This document shows, piece by piece, positions 12,023 through 24,199 of a stretch of DNA of 64,000 nucleotides; within the stretch, counting starts at the first letter, position 1; each line of letters starts with the position of its first letter. The position numbers were made by a program, and so were the translations under genes. The notes beneath the pieces were generated by a model, which had not been told where the DNA came from, did not search any database, and saw nothing but the letters and a program-made list of their open reading frames with translations. The DNA lies in the NCBI RefSeq assembly GCF_958298935.1, contig NC_084922.1, positions 8,682,501 through 8,746,500 on the forward strand, given 5' to 3'. The DNA comes from Phragmites australis (Eukaryota > Streptophyta > Magnoliopsida > Poales > Poaceae).

Positions 12023-14498
12023 TATTAGAACTTAGTGATAAAAAATTAACATGGACAAACGATTACAGATGAGATGACATTTTGTTAACCTGCAGAAAAT
12101 ACATAGTGATATTCTATCTTGAGTGACCCACTTACATGTGGGCCCTATTGTCACCACTAAAAACCCTAACCTAGCCATTAAACATTCATAAACATCATGA
12201 CATCATAATTCATGTTTTTGGTTTTTGGTTTATATGTTCCAAAAGCTTTTTGAAAAGGTTACGTCATTAAACACCTTGTTTTTTCCACCTATGTTACGAG
12301 TGGGAATTGTTTGAAGGTGGTCAGATAGCTCAAAACCATTTAGAATGGAAATAGAGAAGAATTGATGGAAAATACAAAAAGGAGGGAAAACTTTCAACAC
12401 GTGGGTCAGCCCACGGTATGACCGGGCCTCCTGCGGTCTAACCGTTAGGACTCATAGTGGTCACTTAAGACCTCATCAACCACCTCTCACTCCCTCACCT
12501 GTTCATTCTATCCCCACCCGAGAGAGAGAAAGAGAGAGGGGAGATCCCTCACCATTTCTCCATCTCGAACTACACGAAAGCCGAAGATCGAAGGAGAAGG
12601 TCACCCGCAAGTTCCCCACGTTGTCCCCAAGCATTCCCCTCACCGGAGCAAGCCCCAAATCTTCTTCCACCTCTAGGCCGGCCTGAGCACCCAGAGTCGA
12701 TCTCCACATTGGAGCTTCCTGAAGCCAGCCAACCCTCAGGAAAGCTTCCCTAGACCAAGGTGAAACTCTCCAACTCGTTTCCCCCCGTTTCTCCTGAGTT
12801 CCCCGCTCCCTAAAGCCATAGGACCGAGCTCCACATAGCCATGGATGTCGATCCACATGCCCAAGCTTTTTGGCCCCATGAATATCACACAAACCATCTA
12901 AAATAGACCTATCTAGCTACATAAAGCGTTTAGGTGCTAGCCTTAGCCAAAGGCGTCGTCGGCGAGCTCGCCAAGTGCCACCGAACAAGCATAATGGTCT
13001 GATCGCCCCTCGGGTCGGTCTGACTGTTGGGTATCAAATAGACACACTTCCTAGGAGTCTGACCGCACTTTCCTACGGTCTGACCGTCACTCCCAGCGGT
13101 CTGACCGTGGTCAACTCAAACATAACCATTTTAGTGCAGTCTACTATTTTGCTAAAAATTGTAAAATTCATAATAAATACTTTATAACTCCAAAAATTAT
13201 GGAACCAATTTTATTGGTTTAATAATAATGTCCTCTACCTTTTAAAAATATCTACAATAATGGCATAATTAAATAATTTTCTGAGATAAATTAATTATTT
13301 TAAAGCTTCATTAATTCACCATTAATTCTTTACATGTCCAAAATTGGTGAAACTAATTTTATTGTCTTCTTATGATATGTGCTAACTAGAAAAATATTTT
13401 CATGACATGCCACATTGAATCTTGTTCATTATCATGCATCATGAAGTTTACTTCATGGCATTTCATTATGCTTATTGCGATGCATTTTCCTCTTTTAGTG
13501 ATCGATGAACCCAAAAGAGTAACGGGTTTTCTTAAGAGGGTTTTGTGGTTGATATTGATATGAAGCAGAGCACCAAGGCAAGAATCTATCATATTTCTCC
13601 CATATCCTGGTGAATTGTTAGTCAATCTGTTAGATATTGCTGCGTGTAGTATATGCATGTTTAGTTTGTCGATGTCGGGAATCAGGTAGAACCTATCCTG
13701 TTGTATTTATCTTATCTTGTTATTGTTAATTTCAATCATTGTAACCTAGAGATAATAATATTAATGACTAACTTAAAGTTTATCCGAAATACTTAGCAAT
13801 GCATAGGTCACTGGTAGAAATCGTACAATGGAACGTTCCACCATTCGCGATCTATAGGATTAATTACTTTCACGATAAAAATGATGTCGGGATGAAAAGT
13901 TAGTGAGAATGAGATGAAATATGGGTGGTGCTAGGGATAGGTCGGAAGAGAAACCTGGATGCCATAGATCACTTGCATCGTTTAAGCAATATTCGTTGGC
14001 GTTGTTGACTTAAGCACCTCTCTGTACTACCACATATCTAAATAGGGTAAGGATGAGCCAAATATCGTAAGTCACCACATTCATTTGACTCATGCACCCA
14101 GGATGTGAGCGAGAGGCCTGTAGAGGCACGTGGGATTGCTCTGGGAGTAGATCTAGGTGGACTCCACCTACTCGTGCATGGGAACAAAGGTTCAGGGTGG
14201 ATACGTGAATGGATGTCACGTGAATCATTGCTTGGAACTGACGGGTTGTATGGAGGGTGGAATTGTGTCGTGTGGATAAAGATGTACTCTCTTGCAGGGT
14301 GTAAAATCCATCTAAATTGTCGCGCTCTCGGTTATTGGAAGCTTAATGTTCATTAGACGTCACCATAGAATCTTTGTTTGGTATTGGTGGTGTAGAGGTT
14401 ATGTGGAATGAGATGAGTTTGTTCGGTTATTTTCTATGTTGAGATAATCATATTCACCTGTTGTATATGGTTATATTCTTATGGCCATGATAGGATAG

Positions 14499-17400
14499 TG
14501 TGAGGAACAATTCAAATAATATTTTAATTAATCACTAACTCGATCATTTATATAATGATGACTTCAACAATTGACTAGAATATAATCCCAGTAGTCCCGG
14601 CACGTGTTTTATGCCTAAGATCGGGACACATACCTTACCAATATTTAACATCACAATATAGCTTAATAAAGAGCGAATAATTAAGCTTATATTACAAGTT
14701 CTTAAGTATTTACAAATTCTCACAATTTATACAAAAGATCTAGGAGGATACTAAAACTAATCAACCCCCAGACAAAGAGAAACTATGTAGCGGAAGCTAA
14801 ATCTATAAACAACAAAAAGAGGATGGAGCCATATGCCCTTATGCTCCATCACAAAAGCATGATATTTGAGTAGTTGCCTACTCATGCCCGCCACTATCCT
14901 CAGCGGGTGTGAAGTGGCCAAAGACCAACTCCTCCTCACCAGTAGCACCTAAAAGATGGGTGTGAGTACGAAGATGCTCACAAGACTTAATTCATAATGT
15001 GTACTTATAGATGATCCCAGGGTTATGCATTTAGACGTTAGCAAGAATACAGCCACATGGTTAAGTAAACATGTGAGCAACTATACTATGCCCAAAAGTA
15101 TCATTCTAAACCATAATCACCAACATAAACATAGATACAACTGAAACCATAATGTACATTTGATGTGAATTGAACCATCTCAACATATCTACCACATCAT
15201 CCCAAATTCGAAACTCTATGACCGATGCGGATAGACAAAAACATACTCGTGACCGAGAGCGCGGTAATTCAAATTGATTTTACACCCTACAGGGGGATGC
15301 TCCTTTACCCATACGACTTGAGGACCATACGGCTCATGTGACCACACAGGTCCACACAATGGGTACTCATGTCAACCTTTCTCATACCCGGAACTACCTA
15401 TTTGCACATGCCCCTATGGCACCGGGGTTATCACGAGCGTGTCTCGGACACCTCCGGCTCCCCGCCACCTTGCTTCTTCTGTTCCTTTTCTCTTACGTGT
15501 TATAGGGACGCACGACAAGCGTTATCACAGCGTATGAAATTCGGTTTATCTTACCATTAAATTGACATATGGTGAGCACGGAAAGTACTAAAGCCAACGG
15601 CACCTACGGACGGTGCTTAAACAATGCAAGCGTTCTATAGCATCCGGGTTCCTCTTCCGACCTACCCCAGGAAACTCCATACCAGGACATGAGAAAACAC
15701 TCCTAACACCACCCACATCTCGTCTCATCCTCACTACTCATCCAACCAACATCATAAACTCAACATTGTTATCATTGTGATGGTAATTAAAGCCTATGCT
15801 GGCGAACGATGAATTCATTTCACCACTCGAGTTCTACCAAAGAACCTAAGCATGGTTAAACAATTCGGTTAACCTTTGAATTAGATAACATCAAGTTAAA
15901 TGTTGTCTACAAGGATATGGATCATCAACATCTTAAGACAGGGATGTAATGCATCAATATAGGTTCTACCCATACCAAAACCCAACGTTAACTCGATAAC
16001 ATGCAAACATACATAAATCATATGTTATCATATTAGACATATATGATCCAAATTAATGAGAGAAATATGCTTAGATGCTTGCCTTGTTGCTCCGGTGACT
16101 ACCTAATGCTACCCACGCAACACTCATAGAATTCTGGTAGAGTGGCGCCGCCTTCACCCACACTCGCAACATGCTCCGGTTCTTCGTTCAGTAAAGAAGA
16201 ATGCATGCAATAATGAGCATGAATGAGGTACAACAATGTATGCTATACTATGCATAACAATATGTTAAGAGTGCAAGATATGCGAAAAAAATAGCAAACT
16301 TTATGATCTAAACGACTTTAGAAAGATAACAGGAGGCTGGAAACTCCGAGTTTAACTCAGAACATCCGGGTTCCGAAACTTCCAGGTTGTACTCCGAACG
16401 GGGTTCTCAGTTAGCCATTTTCAAATTAACTCATAAGGTTCGGGCTGAGTCTGGAACCTCCAGGTGGGGCTCCGAGTGAGGGTGCTCAGCTAAATCTAAA
16501 TCGAAGTAATCCAGAACCTCTAGGCTATACCCAGAATCTCTAGGTTGGGCGGATTATCCGGGTAAGGCTCTGAGCGAGGGTGCTCAGTTAAAATCACCGT
16601 GGATTATCCGGACCCTCCAGATATAACTCGGAACATCTGGGTTGGGCCGACTTGAACTTCTCGATGGTTTTTCACGGTCGATTCAACTCGCATGTTAAAT
16701 ATATCCTACATAGACATGGATATACACTATACAAAGGTTTCTAGACAAAAATGCACTCAAACCCTAACGATTTCCGAGGAAAACTTAACGGGGGTTTCAC
16801 TAGGCTTCCAAGAACCTCTAGGTTCTACCCGGACTATCCAGGTTGCTGTAGAGAGCATTTCTTCGCGGGGACACATAGATGATTTGATTTGCGTGCTTCC
16901 TCGATCCAAATAGAAAAGGGTTTGCACTATTTTATGGACTCTGAACTTCATCTACCAACACCGCAACTCGATTCCATGACTTAAACTCATTTGAAGCCTC
17001 AAAATCGCTCCTAAGCATCAAGAACACGAAAAGCATTACAACTTCGTGACTAAAGCTCCAAGCTCAGAATTTATCCAACCAAAACGTACATCCTTGCCAT
17101 GGGAGCCTAGGAGACTCACACAAGATGCTTTACCGAGGTTGTGACCGTCGGGGGAAGGTGGAAAAGCTCAGGAAGGGGGAGAACACCGGTGCTCCTCGTG
17201 CTTCAACCAAGAACACCAAAACAAGTCAAGAATGGCTCAAATACTTTGGGAAAACGCAAATGAATTGGATGGATGGGGAGCTTAGGAGCTAAAGATCGTA
17301 TTAGTAATACATGCATACCTCGATTCCTTCTCTTGATGTGGGATTTTGGGGGAAAGGAGAGAATGCTTGAGAGTGGGAGGGACTCCTTTGGCTTGACCAG

Positions 17401-17693
17401 TTGGAGAGGAGAGGGAGTTCGGGTGGGAGTGAGGTAGAGAGAGGGAGCAGGTGGGGCTGCTGCCCAAGGGAGAGAGGGAGTGGTTGACCACCCATGTGGG
17501 CCCCACATGCTAGAGAAAGAAACCCGTTTTAACTGTGGATTTATTTCTTTTCTATCACGAATTTCTTTCTCTCATCCAATTGACTTAAAACCAAGTGTTC
17601 TAACATTTCGAAACAAAATTACTTCAAATCAAACATAATACTTATCAAGCATGATTATAATTAATTACGTGATTACAGTTTTAGGACATGACA
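14499..17693 (-). mobile_element. Inner solo LTR, same gypsy family, reversed
   Basis: 3195 bp. On minus it runs from TGTCATGTCC (17693) to TTCCTCACA (14499). The TSD is GATAG on both sides (14494-14498, 17694-17698). It carries the same block order as the outer LTR but in the opposite direction, so the locus contains a large imperfect inverted repeat (about 13800-14345 against 15240-15800). A repeated 'AACCTCCAGG/AACATCCGGG' motif array lies at 16320-16660. Confidence 0.9.
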
Positions 17694-18144
17694 GATAGCT
17701 TAAGTGTTAAGTTATGTAGGCGCTCACATGTTTAAGTTGTAAGTTAAATTGCCTTTTGCTTAATTCAATTTAACCTTGGGTGACCTATTTCTCGCTAATT
17801 CATCCAAATGTACTATCATTGGAGTCGGACACACACGTAAGTCTTGCAAGTACCTTCGTACTCACTATGTTTTGTTGATTATTTTGCAGATGAAGTTAGG
17901 TGCCGGCTACTTGTACTCCATGGAGAGCGATGTAGTGATGAATAGTCACTGTATGACTACTGTCGGTGTATTCAGAACCAGGGGTCCCTAAGTCCCGAGA
18001 CCAGGCCGGCCATCCGCCACATGTCACCACCCTGCAAGGTAAGAAGAAGCTAAGTACCGGGAGAAGGTGCTCGGGGCCGCCGCCTCTGGTTCCCGAGCAC
18101 CCTAGTTCCCCGATGATCCGCAGAGCCCAAATACCGGGAAGGAA

Positions 18145-18500
18145 GTGCTCGGGAGAGAGTGCTCGGGGCTGCACGTGGCAGCCCCCGAGGACTCAGTGCC
18201 CCGAAGGTCCCACCGAAGTACTCGGGAGAGAGTGCTCGGGGCTGCACGTGGCAGCCCCCGAGGACTCGGTGCCCCGAAGGTCCCACCGAAGTACTCGGGA
18301 GAGAGTGCTCGGGGCTGCACGTGGCAGCCCCCGAGGACTCGGTGCCCCGAAGGTCCCACCGAAGTGCTCGGGAGAGAGTGCTCGGGGCTGCACGTGGCAG
18401 CCCCCGAGGACTCGGTTCCCCGAAGATCCTCCCAAAGTACTCGGAAGAGAGTGCTCGGGGCTGCACGTGGCAGCCCCCGAGGACTCGGTTCCCCGAAGGT
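18145..18500 (+). repeat. 73-bp tandem array of G-box hairpins
   Basis: About 4.7 copies with an exact 73-bp period. CACGTG cores fall at 18172, 18245, 18318, 18391 and 18464. Each core is the centre of an inverted repeat: GGGGCTGC and GCAGCCCC flank ACGTG, and the pairing extends outward to GAGTGCTCG / CGAGGACTC with one or two mismatches. The array lies upstream of the LTR's TATA box. Long overlapping frames on both strands here come from the repeat, not from genes. Confidence 0.95.
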
Positions 18501-18991
18501 TCGCGCAAGATCACTCGACGACCCGAAGGGTCCCGTCGTCAGGGTGTCATCCGGTCAAAGGCCCAATGCCGCATTTAATAGGCACGCGCGACCTGACATC
18601 CTGACATCCTGACATTCTCAGCTGCCCACGCCCCAGTGTCAGACCCTGCCATGCACTGGCAGGGGGGCGTGGGTCCATTAAATGCACGGGTCCCGTCCCG
18701 TTTCACCCGAGTGCCTCGGGATAACGTTGCCAGAATCGACACGCTCCGCTAGCCACCCTGCCCTAGTAGAAAGACAAGACAGGGTGGGCGCACCGGGCAC
18801 CTCTGAGGCTGCCCGGTGGGCCCCCTTTATGGCGCCCGGAGGCTTCCACAGTGGCGGGTGGTCGGATGCGCGCCGCATTTCTCCACCGCCCCTGTCACTT
18901 CGCCAAGACGAAATGATGACGCCTTTCTCCGTGGCACCTTGGCATTCGCATCCCCTCTTTCCCATTCAGGATATGTCGAGGTCGGCGCGCC

Positions 18992-18999
18992 TATAAAAG
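18992..18999 (+). promoter_or_regulatory. TATA box of the Tat-like LTR
   Basis: TATAAAAG about 1.03 kb into the LTR, after the GC-rich repeat region. It marks the likely U3/R boundary of the retroelement promoter. Confidence 0.7.
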
Positions 19000-19791
19000 G
19001 AAAGAATGAAGAGCACGTAAAGGGCGGTGGGTGAAAAAGAGGACGCAGACGCTCAAACCCGCTCAAGCCAAGCTAGAACACGAGAGCCTCAAGCTCTCAG
19101 TAGGTCTCTCTCTCTTGTAATCAGATACATCCTTGAAGAATTCCCTTGAAGGGCAGATATAACACTCACACAGGAGTAGGGTGTTACGCCTCCATGCGGC
19201 CCGAACCTGTCTAAACCCCAGTGCACCCATTTTTCTCCCGTCAGGGCGATCATCTCCCACCAGCCATTGCATTTGTTTCCGTTCCCGCTTATTTCCCAAC
19301 AAGCTTATCCAGGATCATCCCCCCGGCCGAATCTCTAAAAAGGGGTCTCTCGGGATCCCTGCGACAGGAGTTCATCCTCCGACAACTACTAACCCCAGTC
19401 GGTTGCATCATGGGCAAATGGTATCACTGGTCTTCGTTTTCTTTTAGATGTTTATTCTGCTGCAAATTATATATATTTATGCTAGATAATACCTTGTTAT
19501 TTTTTAAATTTATCAACTTGTAATCAGATGAACCCTTGTTTAATCATGATGTTGTGAGGTAAATGTAATAGAGATATATGTAGATAATAACTCTCCTGAG
19601 AATTATCAAAACACACATATTAGGATTGTCGGGATTAGATTCGGATTAATCATTGATGGTTAAGATTATTGTGATGAGATGTGGGTTAGCACATAGAGCA
19701 TCGAGAGACAGGCATATGCTAGCTCTTATCTTATTAAATAATCATCCTAATGATTAATTCAAATACAATTTAGATGAGTCCTCACACCTAT

Positions 19792-20332
19792 CATGTCAAC
19801 CCATTTGCAATTCACCACACACTGTCCTTTAGAATTTCTGTATTTTAATTGAATTTATAAGAAAACATCAGCAACACGGGTGATAAAAGCCTTTTACTAC
19901 TTGTAGTCTAGCATGTTCCCAAGGCCAACTTTTTTGGCATCTCTTCAAAGTTGCAAGCAAAATTTATAGAAACCTATCTAAAAAGATCCTTGTGAAACTC
20001 TATCTATGTCACGCATCATATAATCTAATAGCTAAACGAAAAAGGAGAGAATGAATATTTATCATCACAGAAAAAAAAGTCTTCCATAGAACATGATTCA
20101 ATAAAATTTGTTTCCAAAAAAGATGGCCTACCGCGCGCTCCACCCCACTAGCTGCTTCACAAGCCTGACCCACCTAACAACGTCTCTGCGCACCTAGCCT
20201 GCCAGGCTCTCACGCGGTCCCACCCACTCGCCACGCTAGACCGAGCCGCTTCCTCGCGAAATCTTCACAAGCTGCCTACTCCTCGACTTTGCATTTCATG
20301 TGGCGTAAAACCCCGAATCAAAAATCACCCTC
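19792..20332. other. Flank between two LTR insertions, no gene recognised
   Basis: An AT-rich start, then a GC-rich segment (20130-20330) opening no recognisable protein. This segment was contiguous with 27984 onward before the gypsy element inserted. Confidence 0.5.
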
Positions 20333-20337
20333 TGCGC

Positions 20338-22091
20338 TGTAACATCTTGAGTTTTAGCATATTAATTAATAACAAAATCCAGTGCAAATTTAATTTTTTA
20401 ATACTAGTATATGAATTCAAATATGTTAATTGGTTAAGTATTCCAAAATGCACCAAATATATTTTAAAGTAATCCCTGGCTTAAGTTGATTCATGCACAA
20501 TTGGTTTATGGATTTTATTATCCTTGAGTGGAGATTTGAATTGTATATCTCTCGCTTCAAATCTTTTTTGAGTTTATATTCAACCCAAATCCAAATTGAT
20601 TGCAAATTCTTCCTCATGAATCAAGATCCTAGTCCAAACCACAATTCAAATATGTTTATTTGAATTGATTTGAATCCAAGGTCAAATCCAAATTCAAATA
20701 TTCTGAATTGAATTTAAACCTAATTTCTAATTCCTTTTTCTTTTTTTTTTCTCTTCCTGGGCCGAGTTTTTTTTCCTTTCTTCTTCGCGTGGCCCACAGC
20801 ATCCGGCCCTGCCCTCCTTTTCGGCCCCCCTTTCCTTCATCATGCTGCACCGCGACCGCGCGATCGGCCCGTTTGGCCTGCGCGCCCACCCCCGCGCTAG
20901 ACAACCCGCTCGCGCATCGACTAGGCGTCCACCCCCCTTCTCCTTCTCCTTCTCCTTCCTCCAGCGTGACATCGCGCCTCGCTGCACTACGCTGTCGGCC
21001 ACCGCGACACAGCCGACCGCCTCCGAAAAATATCGCCGTGACCACTCTCCGCGCCCTCGCTCTCTCTCCTCTCTCTGCCCTCACAGCACACCGCCTAAGC
21101 ACCTGACGCCGTGCGACTTATGCACCCGCGCTCGTACATGGCCGATGCAGAGCTGCCTCTGCCGCTGTGCGATGCCTAATGGCGAGCACCGTTGTCATGC
21201 CGTGCCGCGCCTTCACGCCCTTGCCACCTCTCTGCACCTCACTCCCCCGCTATAAATAGCATAGCCCCTGGCTTCTCCTTTTTTTCTGTTTCCCCACTTC
21301 CCCGCCACCATCACCATTGCTCGCTACCGTAGCTCACCGCTGACCACGTGCTGCCGAGGAGCTTCAGGACCTTGCCGCCATCCAATCGCCGGAAGCCCGA
21401 CGGGAGCCCGCAAGAGCCAATAGCCGAGCACCACCACCACCGTCTCTTCGACAAATCGCCAGCCGCCGCCCCACCCGTCATCGTTCATACGCTCGGTGTG
21501 CCTCCCAGTTCCCTCTCGCGTCTACGTAGATAGCGTGTAGGCATCCCCAGGGCTCCCTCTTAGCTTATCGCCGCACGCTGCCGTGTGGCTGTCTCCGCTG
21601 CCGTGCTTGTGCTCGCCGCTAACATGTTTCTTCTCCATAGTGTGGTTCTGCCATCGCGCTGTGATGCCTAGAGGCGCTAGGCCTCCTTCCCTTGCAGGTT
21701 GGCACCTCCTAGTGAAGGGAGGTGATGCACAATCATCTCGTGCCGCTGCGCTCTCCTCCAGCCGTCATCTGGTAGTGCCTCTGTTGCCGGTCGTCGTTGA
21801 TGAGCTCCCCTCTGAGTCCGCTGTGCCCTGTAGTATCCGGCTGCCAAAGGCCTTGAGCCCGTGGGCCGACCCAAAAATCGTAGCCCGCTAAACCACCCTG
21901 CACGTCACTGTGCAGCCCAAGCCCGGTCCATCCCATCCAGGCCTAGACCCAGCCCAATCTGGGCCCATCGGGTTACTGTTCATGTGGGCTCAGGTTACTA
22001 TTCATATGGATCCCACTCATGAATAGTACCATTTTGTATTTTATTCATTTTAATTTAGATTAAATATTCCAGGAGCTGTAATTTTTCCGTT
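20338..22091 (+). repeat. 5' LTR, 3'-truncated
   Basis: Begins TGTAACATCTTGAG and aligns with 24200-26119 (with indels totalling about 166 bp). The match stops at TTTTCCGTT, after which pol sequence begins. It contains a TATA box at 21251. Confidence 0.9.
21251..21259 (+). promoter_or_regulatory. LTR TATA box (5' copy)
   Basis: TATAAATAG in a GC-rich context, about 0.9 kb into the LTR; the same site recurs in the 3' LTR at 25107. Confidence 0.7.
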
Positions 22092-24187
22092 ATTACCGCA
22101 AGTTTATTGAGGGGTTTTCAGATATTGCAAAGCCAATGACTAAGCTTCTCCAGAAGGACGCCAAATTTGAATGGGATGATGCATGTGAAGAGAGTTTCCA
22201 AGAAATCAAGAAGAGGCTGACTACTGCCCCAGTGTTGAAATTGTCAGATATCCAGAAGGACTCCGTGGTCTATTGTGATGCGTCACGCCAAGGTTTGGGT
22301 TGTGTGCTAATGCAAGAAGGGAAGGTTGTGGCTTATGTATCCAGAAAACTAAAGGACAATGAGAAAATTATCCAACTCATGATCTGGAGTTAGCAGCAGT
22401 GGTACATGCACTTAAGATATGGAGACACTATCTTCTTGGGAATAAATGCGAAATTTATACAGATTACAAGAGCCTGAAGTATATTTTCATCCAGTCAGTA
22501 TTGAATCTGAGGTAACGAAGATAGTTAGAATTGATAAAGGGTTACAATCTGAGTATCCAATATCACCCAAGCAAGGCCAATGTGGTAGCAGATGCCCTTA
22601 GCAGGAAAGTTTGCTACAAAAATCAACAAGTCCAAGAGTTAATACCAGAACTATTCACGGAAATGAAACATTTGAATTTACACCTAACCCAAGGGCAAGT
22701 TCACACTTTAGTGGTACATCCAACACTAGAGGATAAAATCTGTGAGGCCCAGTCAAAAGATGAGGAAATACTAGAAGTTAAGAAGAATCTAGGGTTAAAT
22801 AAGGCACCCGGGTTTAGGGTAGATCCGCAAGGAATTGTATGGTACAAGGATCGCTTATGTTTACCAGACCAGAAAGATCTTAGGGAGTTCATCATGGATG
22901 AAGCCCACAGCTCTCCCTATTCCATTCATCCTGGATGTACCAAGATGTTCACAGATCTGAGGGCCAAATACTGGTGGACAGGAATGAAGGTTGACACAGC
23001 AGGTTTTATCGCTCGATGTGACACCTATCAAAGGGTCAAGCCAGAGCACCAAAGGCCAGCATGATTCCTGCAGCCACTGCAGGTTCCAATTTGGAAGTGG
23101 GACGAAATTGGTATGGATTTCATAGTCAGGTTGCCCATAACTCAGAAGGATAACGACTCCATATGGGTTATAGTGGACCGTCTGACTAAAGTGGCTCACT
23201 TCATACCGGTCAAGACAACCTATAGAGGGGACAAATTGGCAGACTTGTATATTGACAATATCTTGAGACTGCACAGGATTCCTAGCAGGATCATCTCAGA
23301 TCGGGGGTCACAATTCACATCAAGGTTTTGGAAAAGCCTACACGCTGCATTGGGGACTAAACTAGACTTTAGTTCCGCTTACCACCCGCATACAAACGGT
23401 CAGACCAAAAGAGTAAACCAGATTCTAGAAGACCTTCTGTGAGCTTGCGTGATCACCTATGGGAAAGATCAGCAGAAGAGTATATCATTTGCATAATTCT
23501 TCTACAATAACAGTTTTTGAGCCAGTCTGAAAATGTCACCCTTTGAGGTCTTATATGGACGGAAATGGAAAACACCACTACTATGGACATAAGTAGGAGA
23601 GCGGACGCTCTTCGAACCGGCATTAATCAAGGACGCTAAAGAAACAAGTTGCCAAGATAAGGGAGAACTAAAGAGCAGCTCAAAGCAAACAGAAAGGTTA
23701 TGCAGATAACCAAAGGAGAGGCCTAACCTTAAAAATTGGGGACTACGTCTACCTCAAGGTATCCCCAATAAGAGACATCCGAAGATTCCAGGTTCGTGGG
23801 AAGCTAGCACCTAGATATGTGGGACCTTACATGATACTTGACAATATTGGAACATTGGAGTACAAGTTAGAACTCCCGGAAGAGATGTCAGATATACACG
23901 ATGTGTTCCATGTCTTGCAGCTAAAGAAATATTTGAGAGTTCCGAAAGAACAGGCTCCTCCAGAAATCACAGACCTCCAACAAGATCTCGAATATAAGGA
24001 GAGACCCATCCGAATCTTGAATGTGGCGATTTATCAAACCAGAAGAACTGCAGTCAGGTTTTGCCAAGTACAGTGGAGTAATCACACAGAAGCCGAAGCT
24101 ACATGGGAATGTGAGGATGATCTAATGAAGGAGTTTCCAAACCTCTTCAACGAGCTTTTCGAATCTCGAGGTCGAGATTCCGTTTAA
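22092..24187 (+). pseudogene. Gypsy pol remnant: RT end, RNase H, integrase, chromodomain-like
   Basis: The first piece (to 22393) covers the end of reverse transcriptase and the start of RNase H (KLLQKDAKFEWDDACEESF, VYCDASRQGLGCVLMQ, AYVSRKL). The second (22531-23064) ends RNase H (QYHPSKANVVADALSRK) and adds the integrase zinc-binding region, where the last cysteine of the H2C2 box is tyrosine (CDTY). The third (23113-23442) is the integrase core: MDFI and SDRGSQF keep the two aspartates, but the glutamate region reads QTKRVNQ. The last (23819-24187) holds a chromodomain-like tail (VQWSNHTEAEATWE). Stops and frameshifts separate all four. Pol would copy and integrate the element; this one cannot. 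Confidence 0.9.
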
Positions 24188-24199
24188 GTGTAGTAGGTC

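Larger units (their letters stand above)
17961..19384 (+). mobile_element. Nested solo LTR, probably Tat-type gypsy
   Basis: 1424 bp starting TGTCGGTGTA and ending CCTCCGACA, with the TSD ACTAC on both sides (17956-17960, 19385-19389). It has a 73-bp repeat array in its upstream part, a TATA box at 18992 and a downstream region (GTGTAGGGTGTTACGCC-like, then CGGCCCGAACCTGTC) that I associate with grass Tat/RIRE2-like LTRs. It interrupts the outer solo LTR near that LTR's 3' part. Confidence 0.9.
12149..19786 (+). mobile_element. Outer solo LTR of a Ty3/gypsy family, split by two insertions
   Basis: Starts TGTCACCACT at 12149 and ends CCTCACA at 19786, flanked by CCTAT on both sides (12144-12148 and 19787-19791). 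Removing the two nested insertions and their TSDs leaves about 3.0 kb. It matches, segment by segment, the reversed LTR at 14499-17693 and the gypsy LTR ending at 63770, for example 'GGGTGGTGCTAGGGATAGGTC' near 13925 against 'GGGCGGTGCTAGGGGTAGATC' near 62607. A cluster of 'GGTCTGACCG'-like repeats lies at 12400-13125. No internal region is present, so it is a solo LTR left by unequal recombination. Confidence 0.88.

Noticed and set aside
18145..18500. CRISPR-like array
   Set aside because: The whole 73-bp unit is repeated with no variable spacers, and the context is a plant LTR.
17966..18612. Long overlapping frames on both strands (up to 212 codons)
   Set aside because: They are produced by the 73-bp repeat inside a solo LTR; 73 is not a multiple of three, so each frame cycles through the same repeat.
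20656..21255. Several frames of 90-148 codons on both strands
   Set aside because: They lie in the gypsy 5' LTR and recur, shifted and broken, in the 3' LTR at 24.5-25.1 kb; LTR sequence, not genes.
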